Assembly (NCBI GenBank): GCA_030998225.1
Contig: JAPYXD010000023.1
Span: forward strand, 248,001 to 312,000
Source of the DNA: Diplolepis rosae
Taxonomy: Eukaryota > Arthropoda > Insecta > Hymenoptera > Diplolepididae
Direction of reading: 5' to 3'
DNA: 64,000 nt
This document shows positions 32,085 through 42,785 of this stretch, piece after piece. Under the pieces are notes generated by a model that was given only the letters and a program-made list of their open reading frames with translations, was not told the origin of the DNA and did not search any database. The first letter of the stretch is position 1. Each line of letters starts with the position of its first letter. The position numbers and the translations under genes were made by a program.

Positions 32085-33222
32085 CTATTAAAAATCACTG
32101 CTGACTTTGAACCACGATATCTCGGTGAAAAAAAGAGATAGGGAATTTTTAGAAATACAGTTGGAAAGCTCATGAAATTTCACGTCTATCGATTCTCAAT
32201 AAATATTTTTTTGAGTTTTTGAAAATAATACAGCACGTGAGGAGTTAAAAAAAAAAATCAAGATTTTTTCAAATTTTCTACCTCAACTTCAACTTTTTGC
32301 ATGACCTAGGAAAATTTTTTCCAAAATCTGAAAATCATACGACACAAAGTCTAAAATCTTATCTTTAATTTAAGCCAAGAAAACTTGAAAAATATTCATG
32401 GGTACCCAAGATACGATTAAAAATGTTCAATCGTATCTGAGTTGAATTTTAATAGACGATCACGGTTCTCGGCCGGTTTGATGCTCGGCTCCTTCATTGA
32501 GGCAGGACCGAATAGGCCACGCACAAAGGTGGCGCTTTAGTGGAGCCATCTTATATGTATTTTTGATTCTGTTCATTAGTAATTTTTATTTCTAATTATT
32601 CTAAAGTTAAAGAAATATTTATTGTTATTTGTGATTATTAAAAATTATTTAAATCCAATATTATCTCCATATTAACGAATAGAACAATGATATGTAAACA
32701 TTTTTAATTTCTTAAAATTCTTATAAACTAGAATATTAATAAAAATTTTAATAGCCATTGTAAATATCAACTAAGAATGAAAGGAAAGGAAATAAAGAAA
32801 ACACGTTCTTGGATCAAAGAACATATAAGAGAGCAACAAACCGGCCGTGAACCGTGATCGTCTATTAAAATTCAACTCGGATACGATTGAACATTTTTAA
32901 TCGTATCTCGGGTACCCATGAATATTTTTCAAGTTTTCTTGGCATAAATTAAAGATAAGATTTTAGACTCTATGTCCTATAATTTTCAGATTGTGGAAAA
33001 ATTTTCCCTAGGTCATGCTAAAAGTTAAAGTTGAGGTAGAAAATTTAAAAAAAACTTGAAGTTTTTTTTAACTTCTCACGTGCTGTATTATTTTCAGAAG
33101 GTCAAAAAAATATTTGTTGAGGATCACTAGACGTGGAATTTCATAAGCTTGCCAATTGTTTTTTTAAATATGTCCTATCTCTTTTTTTCACCAAGATATC
33201 GTGGTTCAAAGTCAGCAGTGAA
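32085..33222. mobile_element. 1.1-kb foldback element in the right arm of P1
   Basis: Arms of about 390 bp: 32085-about 32480 and about 32829-33222. They share CTGCTGACTTTGAACCACGA at the ends and TTCAATCGTATC and GACGATCACGGTTC toward the middle. The left arm of P1 lacks this sequence, so it inserted after the P1 arms were duplicated. The short interior is non-coding. Confidence 0.75.
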
Positions 33223-33850
33223 ATTGCCATATAAAAGTTTCTAAGTATTAAAAAAAATTTTTCAAAAGTATTTTATTATTATAAACTTTGTCAATTTTAC
33301 TTCATAACAAAGAAATCTCAATGTGTAATTTTGTGTGCAAAATTAGATATAATTTAGTTATTTGTTTTAATAATAGAAACCTTTTGTTCACACTTGTATA
33401 TTTAAACAGTCATATGATAAATTTTACTAAAAAATTATTTTTCAAGTTTCTAAATCATCTTAAAATTCAAAAAAATCTTTCAGATGCTCATTTTCGGTAA
33501 GTGTTTATCAAAATATCAAAAAAAGAAAGCTAATATCTTAAACTATATATTTTATCATTTTGAATTTGTCGTCTGCTTCGCGCCTCTTTCACACGAAGTC
33601 GAGAGAAACATAATTCTCGATCTTAGCTCAACAGCCGCCAGCATAAAATCGAAGCTAGAAAGTGGGAACACACCGACACGCCGCGTTTGGTTGTGTGAGG
33701 ATCCACACGGGTCAGTGATGGGGGCCATTTACTTCCACGTTCTGCGAACACTAATTCCGAGCCGCTCCTCTACGCACGATGCGCTGGTAAAAAGATTTTT
33801 GGATTTAATTGGGAAAACGATGAGGAAAATGGACTCGGGTATTTCTCCAG

Positions 33851-35595
33851 GAGCTGAGGGATGGAAGGACGTCCTTCAGCTCCTGAGGGAGCAAAGTTAA
33901 GAAATGGAGGTATCAGCCAGGGCTCTCAGCGTCACCCAGCAGGGTATGCTGAGAAATAACCCTGGCCACGTGAAGGACAGCGTGAACGAGGCTACAGAGG
34001 TTCCCAGATTTTCCTCCTTGAGAAAAGCCTCAGAAAGTCTAGTGGGCAGCCCCTTATCGCGGGCAAGTTTAATAATAAGTCGCCCGAGTGGGAGAAGCCC
34101 GTCTGGACAGGAGGGGAATCTTAGTCGGTGAGATGGTCGCATGAAATGACCTGATTGTATTGAATCGGGGCAGGGATTTTACGTTCAGACGAGGAGTAGA
34201 GGGGTCGATTATCGACCTCACGATTTCTGCGCCCCGTCTTGCCTCAAGGATTGGCGGCTGGTGCGTCCTTGAGGTAATAACCTTGAGTGACCACCGGTGC
34301 ATTGAATTTGGCTTACAGGAACGAAGCCAGACAGTGGATAAGGGTAGGGGTAGTAAAGGAAGGAGCCCCAGTAGCCCCGAGTCGTCTTGCGTTCTAGTAG
34401 GAACGCAAGACGACTCGGCAGGGAAAGACTACGAGTACATCTCGGAGAAACCAGGCTCATTGAAGAACTTGGTTGGGTCAGATCTGCTGGGTCATTGGAA
34501 GACACTCTGTGATCGGCGAGGCTGAAGGTGGTCGCAGCATGCGATTACTCGATGCCTCGCCAAAAGCACAGCCAAGTCAAGGGCTCGGTGAGTTGGTGGA
34601 ATGTCCAAGAGATTGGTGACTAGAAGAAAGAACCCGGATCTAGACAATCCTGATCGAGTCACGTACATTGTGGGAAGCTTGTTTCCACATGTGAAGTCAT
34701 TCCAAAGACAGAACCGGCGTTCCTGCGTGGTCGAGTGCAAAGAGCTTTTCACTCTCGAAGAGTTGAAGAGAGCAGGTGGGAGGCTTAACCCTTTCGTTAA
34801 ATTGTATTATTATTTATAATAATTTCAAAGTCTCCAAATATGTCGTTATCTAAAACTTAAAGAAGTACGTCGAAAACTAATATACCGACGTGCAATGTGC
34901 ACACTTCACGGCGCGGTGCCCCTTTCAGTGGCGTCAGCTCTGCGGAGCGGACTACCGTAACAAAAAGGTAAAGCAAATACGGCGCCGGAGATCGACGGGG
35001 TGCCAAATGAGATCGTCAAGGTTATCGCGATATACCCGAAGGTCCTCCTACAAGCTTTTAACTTCTGTCTTCGGGAGAGGAGGTTCTTCGACGACTGGAA
35101 GAAGCAGGGGTTAGTCCTGCTGAGGTGAGGAAACAAACTTCTGGAGGAGGCCTCATTCTACAGATCAATAAGTCTATTAGATGCGATGGGGAAGCTTCTG
35201 AAGGAGCTGATTCTACAACGACTTCAGAGTCTCTTGGTCGGGGAGAATGGTCTTTCGGAGAACCCGTTAGCAGAGGTCTGAAAATGGCCCATGAAAAGAC
35301 CGAGGCTTAGCTGGTCACGGACAGGAGATCCTTTCAGTACCCGAGGATTGTTCTCGGACAATATGAAGTTGAGTGGAAAACAAGCATTAAGTACCTGGGG
35401 GTGTAGTTGGATCGAAGGCTTAGCTTCGGCGAAGGAAAGGCAGGTTTGGTCCCGGAGCTCGACACCAAGCTAAGCAGAAAGCACGGAAAAGTCGACTTTT
35501 ACTTGGCGCAAGCGTTCTCAGACCATGTCTGTTCTAACGCGTACCTGAGGCGATGTGGTTCAATATCTACGTTGGCTACAACTCGCCCCTAATAG
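33851..35595 (+). pseudogene. R1-like LINE, internally deleted and frameshifted
   Basis: GAGCTGAGGGATGGAAGGAC at 33851 starts a match to the ORF1 start of the LINE at 60.8 kb (GWKDVLQLL, ARALS, QQGMLRNNPGHVKDS). At about 34010 it jumps directly to the endonuclease region (matching about 62440 there), so about 1.4 kb is missing. It continues through the reverse transcriptase N-terminal region (TLEELKRAGG around 34760), then more broken pieces (IDGVPNEI-type, RQWSF-type) to about 35595. There are many stops and frameshifts. The endonuclease frame around 34160-34370 is still open where the longer copy has a G-run frameshift. Confidence 0.8.
34377..34418. repeat. Perfect 18-bp hairpin in the LINE relic
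   Basis: CCGAGTCGTCTTGCGTTC, six bases (TAGTAG), then the exact complement. The right arm is the ancestral LINE sequence (the longer LINE copy has the similar AAAACGACTC here); the left arm appears to be an inverted duplication of it. Confidence 0.7.
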
Positions 35596-35837
35596 CCTGC
35601 GCTTGCGTTTCCCTTACTATAACAACCAAAAAAATATATTTTACTGATGAAAATTCACTAATATTTCAAGGTTATGTTATCTGTCAATGTCAACAAAAAC
35701 TTACTGGTGGTGCTAACTTTTGTCAAACGGCGGAAAATTATTTGTACACCTGATATCTTTTAGTTCTCTTATTCGGATATTGCCTTCTACGTTGTATGCG
35801 AGTTCTGGTGATTTTGAATCTCTTTCTATTCGTTGTC

Positions 35838-35995
35838 TCAGATTTCCTTGAAAGTCCGCGAAATTATTGTCCTAGTGAACCTTTTTTAATTTCCCTAAGA
35901 GAACGTCTCTAATAGGACGGGTTGTCAGTATACTTTTTCCCTTTAAAATGAGCCATGGTCGAAAGTGGGGCGAAAGAAATTGGTGGAGATATATA
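35838..35995 (-). repeat. Repeat A, copy 4 (inverted)
   Basis: On the minus strand: TATATCTCCACCAATTTCTT, CGACCATGGCTCATTTTAAA, then ACTGACAACCCGTC and GCGGACTTTCAAGGAAATC. About 240 bp present in copies 1 and 2 is missing after the first part. It flanks copy 2 of the transposase-like gene, with copy 3 (38526) on the other side in opposite orientation. Confidence 0.7.
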
Positions 35996-36222
35996 ACACT
36001 TCTTGCACGCGGTTTCTGCGTCGCAGTGCAGCTAGGCGCCACGATCACGACGTACCGTCCATTGAAAACTTATTTAATTTTACTTTGTATAATTTGTTCG
36101 TAAAACTGTTATTTTCGGCTGGTACGAAATTAAAAATAAAAATTAATTTGTAATTCGGGGTGATTTTTTAGTATGTCCCCTCGCCTCTCACATTGAAAAT
36201 TGAGTCAAATAATTTGCTTATT

Positions 36223-37935
36223 ACAGTATATGTGCATTTCTCTTTCTTCTTTGCCTCACAGTTTTTTTCGGGAAAACATCGCATTCTAATGATGACGAAT
36301 ATTTTCTCAACATGAGAGTTAATTCAGCAGAGGGAACGAAAGAGTGATATTTTTGTGTACCAGGCACTGTGTTTGCTGATGCAAATCTACTCTTAAGTTC
36401 TTGAGCTGTGATTTTCTTTAGGACTATAGAATACTAAAGTTTCAACTAAATTTTTCTTTGCCCATTGATACAAGGCATCTGCAGTCAAAATCGGATCTTA
36501 AGATGACGCTTGTAGGCTAGCACGCGCTGAGAGTCTTTTTAAATTTCCCCCAATACCATCACAAGGGCCTTTTCCGTGCGCCGTTGCATGGAAATGCCAC
36601 TCGGCTGGAATACCAAAATCCATTTCATGGTGGAGCAAATTGATGAAGCTATATTTATTTTTAAAGTGCTGGGCGGCTCCATCTGTAAAATAAATCATTT
36701 TTCTGGGTTGAAAATTCTCTTTCAAACAGTGTGTAATAATTTTTTGAAATTCGTACACAGCAATTGTGTCATGAGTCAAACAGTCTGATAACATAGCAAC
36801 ACTGCGAGGCTTTAGAATGTTGTCCTCTTTATAATAAATTACCACTGTAAAAATGGTGGCTTGATCATTGTTCCAATGAAATGACTGAGCTGCACTCTAG
36901 ACTATAAATTCTCCTTCTTTCAGTGTGTCCTTAAGGTTTTTGAAGAAATACGACTGTTGTTTGGCTGTAAAAGAGTGAGGTTTAAGCTTAAGCAAGCGTT
37001 CGCAAATCTGTTCAGCAAAATCTTCTGCGTCTGTTATTTTCGTGCGTAACGTACTTCTGTCAGTTTGTTGCCAAGTCTGGAATTCTACTCTGTTAATACA
37101 CTGGTCTGCGATAACTGATATTATAAAGTACTTAAGTGCGCTTGTACCAGGACACGCTGCGCATTCATTCAAGTAGCATTCTGAAGTCGGAAAGCTACAC
37201 ATAATCCTGTTCATAGCATCATGATAAGTCTTAATGGCGGGAAAATTTTCGCAGTTTGGTTCTTTTAAATCTATAGCTTCTAGCATTAGATTAACGTTTT
37301 CATGATGGACACAAACACAAACAGTATGCGTACCACTGGCTCCAGCGAGTATGCAATTTCGGGGTCTAAGCTAAGAGAATTTTGATAAGCAAATTTTAAC
37401 TGTAGGGTGCTAAGCCTTAAAATTTGCATATAATTCAGAAATATTGCACACAATTAATTTTTTTTGAAAGTGCTCACGGGAGCCATCATCTTTTTTTACG
37501 GAAACGAAATCTTTCATGCCAGGCATCATACGACTATTCTCATAATCCAGGTAAAATTTTTTGACCAAATTTTCAATCTCGGAATCTAAAGTTTTACGTT
37601 TTTTTAAATTAGGAGAAGTTAAAATACCATTCTCAGCTACTAATTTCTTAGTCTTTCTAGTTTGGCGTTCAGAAGCACCAAATTCTTTAGCGAATCTTCT
37701 GTGGCCCCAAGATTTCGGAGCAAGAGTTAAAAGTAACACTTTTTCTGAATTACTTACAGATTATTGAAATTTTTTTTTTATTTGTTCAAGAACCTCCATT
37801 CCGGCGTAATGATTTTCATCAGAACCATCAGTTTTAGATTTTTCAAACTTGGATGTCGAAGGATCGGCAAAGATATCGTCGTCTTCCATTAAGATATCAT
37901 TCTCGAGAATAGGAAGTGAATTATCGTTGATTACT
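36223..37935 (-). pseudogene. Unnamed transposase-like protein, copy 2 (broken)
   Basis: Pieces on the minus strand, mostly in one frame: about 37935-37760 (acidic leader, MEDDDIFADPSTSKFE), 37739-37410 (HTH-like, SWGHRRFAKEFGASERQTRK), about 37350-36897 (GASGTHTVCVC, ECAACPGT, QTDRSTLRTK), 36845-36498 (SDCLTHDTIAVYEFQ, YFTDGAAQHFKNK, AHGKGPCDGIGG) and about 36495-36226 (LTADALYQWAKKN, VPGTQKYHSF, basic tail). A frame break lies near the A-run at 37770-37780 and stops at 37410, 36897 and 36410. The segment corresponding to CFDFAENYAFVLQN of copy 1 is deleted at 36897, so the supposed first catalytic Asp is missing. It contains N-terminal parts that copy 1 lacks; together they outline a protein of perhaps 550-600 residues. 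Inverted repeat A copies flank it at 35838-35995 and 38526-38853. Confidence 0.7.
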
Positions 37936-38525
37936 GAAGCATCTTCAATTTTGGATCAGTATGAGAATACAAAGAGGATAGCAATGCAAGTTGAGAAATT
38001 TCTTTTCTTCAATTCACACACAGTTTCGCATCGATGGGTATACTAGGATACTTTTTTTGAAGAGTTGCAGAAATTTTTCTTAAACTGCAAAGATCACGCT
38101 TGTGATTTTCCTTAGAAAAAGTATTGTAACAACGACTCAAGCTGGTTCTTCATGGCATGATTGAAAATTAGGCAGAAGAAAAAGCTAAGCTGAGGCACTG
38201 AATAACAATGCGATTCCAACCTCGGAAGGTGGGTAAGTGTTCGAAATATAGTATTCAAGTAATACTATGTCTATTTTGAATAATAAGAAAAGTAAATGAG
38301 AATAAATAATATACGGGAAAGTACAAACCTGCAGTATTATGACGTCGAAATAAGCCGAAGCTAAATCGCATAAAAGCAATTTCTGATCGAAAAATAATTG
38401 GCAATTATAATAACTGACAATGAGTTTTGTTGCGAGAAAGGTATCGAAGACATCCATCTAGTGGTCAAATATGTGTACTAATTTTTTGGGCGGGTTTTTC
38501 AAATTCTCTCTGAAGTTTAAAAAAT

Positions 38526-38853
38526 AAAGTATCGACATAAAAGTGAATTTTACTTGTCCAATAAATAATAAAAATTATTATCCGTGAAATAATTTATAAC
38601 GATAATAATTATTTGGTTAAAAAATGCAGTTTGCAGTCGATTATTTGTAGTCGACTAGAAACCGTACATTCTGAATTTGAAGCATGGGCGCTCGCGAGGC
38701 AGAAGCCGCGCGCAATATGTTATATATCTCCACCAATTTCTTTCCCCCCATTTTTGACCATGGCTCATTTTAAAGGGAAAAAATCAAGCTTTTTTTAAAC
38801 ATAATTTTGGAGAGAAAATTAACGGCCGCACTTGGAGAAAAACTCAAAAATAT
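38526..38853 (+). repeat. Repeat A, copy 3
   Basis: Nearly identical to 6318-6650, from TATCGACATAAAAGTG through GGCGCTCGCGAGGCAGAAG to CACTTGGAGAAAAACTC. It is cut at about 38855 by a mariner relic. Confidence 0.8.
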
Positions 38854-38855
38854 AA

Positions 38856-39325
38856 TATACAAGTAATAATCGGACGGTGCAATATCTGGGGAATAAGGCG
38901 GGTATGGCCGGACTTCCCACTTGTTTTAACGGGTATGGCAACATGAGGCCGAGGGCTGTCATGCTGTAGAAACACTTTTTTGTGCCGCCGCTCGTATTGT
39001 GGCCGTTTTTCGCGCAGTGCTTGGCTCAAACGCTTCAATTGCGTTCGAAACCGTTCCCCAGTGATGGTTTCGTTCGGTTTCAACAGCTCATAATAAATAA
39101 CATCAGATTCTTTGGAGGTTTTTGGCCTTCCGTCACGCGGTGGGTCGTCAACATTGAAATCACCGTCTTTGAAGCGACGCAACCAATCACGGCACGTTGT
39201 TTCACTTAGAGCTTCATCTCCGTAAACTTTTTGGAGTTCTCAATGCGCTTCAGCGTTTTTTACGAATGTAAGCAGAAAATCAACACTTCCCGCAAATGAG
39301 GATTATTTGGCACAAAATCAGACAT
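38856..39325 (-). pseudogene. Mariner transposase relic with internal deletion
   Basis: The minus strand starts MSDFVPNN at 39325, is frameshifted near 39280-39230, then gives WLRRFKDGDFNVDDPPRDGR. It jumps from KTSKESD directly to IYYELLKPNETITGERFRTQ, losing about 100 residues with the first catalytic Asp. FLQHDSPRPHVA (second Asp; Ser in place of the usual Asn) follows, and the coding part ends at about 38860 in a frameshift around the YSPDLAP region. Best match among the window's mariners is to 21911-22948. Confidence 0.8.
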
Positions 39326-39344
39326 TTTCACACAACCAAAAGTA

Positions 39345-40101
39345 AAGGGTTTCCCAATAAGGGTGATATGTTTTGAAATTGAAAAAAAACACTGAATATT
39401 CATTCGGAATTGATCGAAGTCTTTTTTATTATATTGGATATACTATGCCATTTATGATTTAAACAATATATCGGCCAAATGTCCCCCGAGACTTGAGCCA
39501 AAAATGCGCCTCATCAGAAAAGATGATTTTTTGATGAAAATTGGGATCATTTTCAATTGATTCCAGAGCCCAATCCGCGAACTCCTGACGTAAACAATGG
39601 TCATTAGGCTTCAGTTCTTGGGCCAGAATCATCTTATAGGGATGCAGGCCAAGATCCAATCGCAAAATACGCCAGGTAGTCATCCTGGACAGGCCCAATT
39701 CCTGAGATCGGCGTGGCACGGACAATTCACGGTTTTCCTCGATACTGGCCTGTACGGCGGCTATATTCTGTGTAGAACGTGCGGTACGCATACGATTTTT
39801 AGGCTTAGTATCCAATAGAGTAAATTCACTCTCCAACTTATCGATTATTCGACAAATTGAGAGCGCGGATGGAGCAGAATGACGACCATATTTTGCACGA
39901 TATGCTCTTTGAACACCGACAAAACTTCTCGAATTTTGATAAAATAATTGGACAATTTCCAAACGTTGTGGAAGCGTGAAACTACTCATGATTAAATGGC
40001 AAACCTTAATGATGACAACTGACAGCAGACGTCAAAAATTTCAGTTCAAATGAGCCCGATAGGGACATTCAAAATCATATCACCCCTATTGGGAAACCCT
40101 T
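39345..40101 (-). mobile_element. Tc1/mariner-type element with DUF4817 transposase fragment
   Basis: Inverted ends start AAGGGTTTCCCAATA and are bounded by TA on both sides (39343-39344, 40102-40103). Inside, on the minus strand, 39989-39459 codes for the N-terminal part of a transposase: MSSFTLPQRLEIVQLFYQ and the following HTH (the DUF4817 pattern), then LSRMTTWRILR and IFSDEAHFWL (first catalytic Asp). The C-terminal half is deleted, since the element is only 757 bp. Confidence 0.8.
39459..39989 (-). pseudogene. DUF4817-type Tc1/mariner transposase, C-terminally truncated
   Basis: A frame of 176 codons from ATG 39989: N-terminal helix-turn-helix (residues about 1-55), linker KPKNRMRTARS, second HTH (about 90-115, SVPRRSQELGLSRMTTWRIL), and the start of the catalytic core with IFSDEAHFW. 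It ends in GTFGRYIV and a stop near 39459, where an internal deletion joins the core start to the 3-prime end of the element; the later catalytic residues are missing. The second family member at 50132-51059 lacks instead the middle part. Confidence 0.8.
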
Positions 40102-40235
40102 TATCTGACGCCAGAACAAAATCACTAATGGGTCAAAACGGTTTGTTTACCATATGCATAAGCTTGGTTCATAACGTTTTGGATATGACAAAATCGACCA
40201 GTACTTACTGATGGAGCCATCTATTGACAAACAGC

Positions 40236-40332
40236 GGGAACTTATATATATATATAAGTATAAAATATTATATATTTTATATAATAATATATAAAATATA
40301 TATAATATCTATATATATATATATATATATTT
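40236..40332. repeat. TA-rich microsatellite
   Basis: (TA)n runs with interspersed AATATATAAAAT; about 97 bp with no unique sequence. Confidence 0.8.
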
Positions 40333-40339
40333 AAAATAC

Positions 40340-41640
40340 AAGATATAAAAATATCTTGTATTTTCTTAAACGTATCTGGGTTGTAATTGTGGTCTATTCT
40401 GTGAATTTCGGAATTAGCGCCTAAACTTATTTTGTTTTCCATAACTATAGTCCTGATTTCGTCTTTTTTGTTGTTTTCCGTCTCTTTCTCCTTGAATTTC
40501 GAAGTTATTCCTGTAATTAGTTTCGCAATTTTCCCTGTTTCTATAATATCCATTGTTTACCTCAAATTTTAATATATTGACTTGTTGACTTTTATTCTAG
40601 ATTTTACATTTCTGCTTCACATTTTTGTCCCGATATTTCTAACTGCAAAATTTTTGAATGAATTTCTTGAAATATAAATGTTATATTCGAGTCTGAAATA
40701 TTTATAAACTTTTCTTAATTGCCATTTTACACTTGGGAGTGGTTCTAATTTTCCAAAACAATGTTTTATCTCCGTTATGAAATTATAAATTTCCTGATTC
40801 TTCTTTTAGTTACAAAATTTTATTTTATATAAATTATTTCTAAGTATCGCTCATCTATATACACTTCCTTAAATTATGTTATAAATTCTTTCAGAATTTA
40901 ACCGGACAATTCAACTTGCTTTGGTAAGGTGTTTGCATCATTCCTAACGGAGAAAGTGGCGCTTGAACTGCTTACGATTCGTCACCTTGTATACTTTCTT
41001 CGTTTAGATTATCATTTTCTTTATTTTGATTATCGTATATTTTAACTTGTGTGTTACTTTGTTTACTTTCTGGGTTTTTTATTGTTATGTTCCTTATTAA
41101 TTTTCGTGGAACAGGTCTTGGCAATTCAAAATCATTTTGATTTTGTTCGCTTTTTGTTGTGTTCATATTTTCTGACCTCTCTCCCGAACTTGTATTTCCT
41201 TTTCCAAAATCCGTTATTTGTTTCTATAAATGAGTCTATCTTTTCCCTCTCTTAAAATTCTCTTATATCTGCCTCACTCTATTTTTTCCTGTTCATATCT
41301 TATTATTTCTAATTTCTACCTCTATATTCTATCTCAAACCTGAACCCGTATTACTATTAACACAGATTTTTCTAAGCGTCCAAACTAAAGCACATTTTAA
41401 AATTTCAAGGATTCGAAACTAATCGAATTAGTTTCGAATCCTTGAAATTTTAAATTCTATTCTATCTCTTTCTAATTTTTCCTCCATTATTCTTTCGATT
41501 TCTAACCTTTCATTTTCTAATTTTTCCATTTGTATTTTTCAAATTACGCGTTTCCTCTTTAAATAATTTAAATAATTTGAATCTATTTTCCGAAATTCTG
41601 TTCTATTCGAATCTAGACTCTCTTGTTCCTTCAAGATTCT
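40340..41640 (-). pseudogene. Gag-like debris of a Gypsy-type element
   Basis: Minus-strand pieces: coiled-coil-like ENERLEIERIMEEKLERDR at about 41540-41460, PRPVPRKLIRNITIKN within 41166-40972, and a lysine-rich frame 40553-40340 (KLITGITSKFKEKETEN). Charged, Asn/Lys-rich composition resembles the gag part at 49.6-52.2 kb but no alignable motif was found. It lies just beyond the LTR-like block at 41693-42072, so it could be the gag of another, tandemly placed copy. Low certainty. Confidence 0.3.
41396..41454. repeat. Perfect 28-bp palindrome in gag-like debris
   Basis: TTTAAAATTTCAAGGATTCG and eight further bases (41396-41423), spacer CGA, then the exact complement (41427-41454). Long, perfect arms with only a 3-base loop indicate a recent inverted duplication. 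Confidence 0.85.
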
Positions 41641-41692
41641 CTAATATGCTAATGTATTCTCTGTGTTTGGTAAAAGCATGCCTTTATTTGAT

Positions 41693-42072
41693 TATAACGA
41701 GGTAGTTATCGAAGGGGGGGTTCAAGGAAAAGGACGCCAAGAATAAGGAGAATTATGTGACACAGGCACTTAGAAACAGTAAATCACTTTATGCACTTAC
41801 AACTAGTATGATACAAACTACGACAGAAAACCAATCACGGAAAAAGCACACTCGATTTAATACGATCCACGGGAAAGGTGATACGACCGAAAACGGGACA
41901 GCAACTCTCACGAGGTCGGCGACAATCCAACAAGTGATCTCCGGGAGACGACGAACAGTTAAGACTCCTCTCCTCGCAGCTTCTTGGGGAGCCTCAGCCC
42001 CACTCGGACCCAGGACGGTCCCTCGTACTATCGCACCCCGTGTCCTCACATAATATTAACATATATGTTACA
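41693..42072 (-). repeat. LTR-like block, copy 1
   Basis: Matches 54831-55146 in the same orientation, from TATAACGAGGTAGTTA through AAAACCAATCACGGAAAAAG and ATCTCCGG-GA to a terminal TGTTACA (so it begins TGTAAC on the minus strand). Extra sequence (about 41980-42045) sets it apart from copy 2. It lies on the 3-prime side of the minus-strand Gypsy pol genes, where the 3-prime LTR belongs. Confidence 0.65.
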
Positions 42073-42203
42073 CCCCCCTCCCCGCGGGGGCCAGGGTTTA
42101 CCCCCCTGGTTCGTTCCACCTACTGTAGGTCTCCCTTCAGTTCGCGCCTTGTCCACTGGTCGATCTGCAGTTCCAACCAATCGGATTCGTCCTGTATGTC
42201 CTT

Positions 42204-42488
42204 TCATAATTTTCTATTGTCTATTTTTATGTTAAATATTTTGATCAATTCCCTTTTTATTGTTTCCCATTCCCCTTTTATATATTTTCGTCTGTCCGAG
42301 TTGGGAGTCGTGTAGTTATTTCTATATTTATCCTGTCTATTGTTGGAAAAGGCGTCATGTATTATATCAAGTAACGTTAGTATCAGTTCATTACAGAATT
42401 CACATCTTAACCCTTCGTGGCTCTCTTCTGCTAGCCTCCTCCAGGTCACGGCCAACTCCGCAATGGTTCGCTTCCGATTTTCCGTCAT
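42204..42488 (-). CDS. Hypothetical ORF between pol and LTR-like block
   Basis: A 94-codon frame from ATG 42488 (MTENRKRTIAELAVTWRRLA, later CEFCNELILTLLDIIHDA) with an amphipathic start and two Cys. It lies downstream of the integrase and before the LTR-like block, the place of a third ORF or of the gag of a following copy. I do not recognise it. Confidence 0.35.
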   Translation of the reverse strand: MTENRKRTIAELAVTWRRLAEESHEGLRCEFCNELILTLLDIIHDAFSNNRQDKYRNNYTTPNSDRRKYIKGEWETIKRELIKIFNIKIDNRKL

Positions 42489-42785
42489 GGTTTTTCTTCA
42501 CCTGTAACATATATTTTGAAAGGAAGGCACAACAAGACAAATAAAATCAGGCAGAGTAATATCACTGTTCCCGTCTTGGGTCAATTCTCTGTCAGAATGA
42601 AGGAAAATGAATTCTGTCTCTACTTTGTCTTTATTTAGACTCTTACTACATCTAAACTATTGCGGACTTCAATTCATTTGTTATCTTTATTAATTCATAA
42701 ATTGTGGGGGATATTTTTTATTAATTATATAAGGACCCTCGTATTAATCGAAAAGTTTCCCTGCCTTACTATCCGCTTTATTAGA

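Larger units (their letters stand above)
24632..33757. repeat. Giant palindrome P1 (arms 24632-25890 and 31327-33757)
   Basis: The left arm 24632-25890 is an inverted copy of 31327-33757, after removing a 1.2-kb foldback inserted in the right arm. Matching landmarks: GTGGATCCTCACACAAC, GAATTTGTCGTCTG, GTCACTGCCTACATTATCGG, and the hammerhead-like block at 25383-25424 and 31786-31829. The arms differ by several percent and small indels. Between the arms lie palindrome P2 (25891-27344) and a TIR element (27345-31326). The right arm ends about 90 bp before an R1-like LINE relic. Confidence 0.8.
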
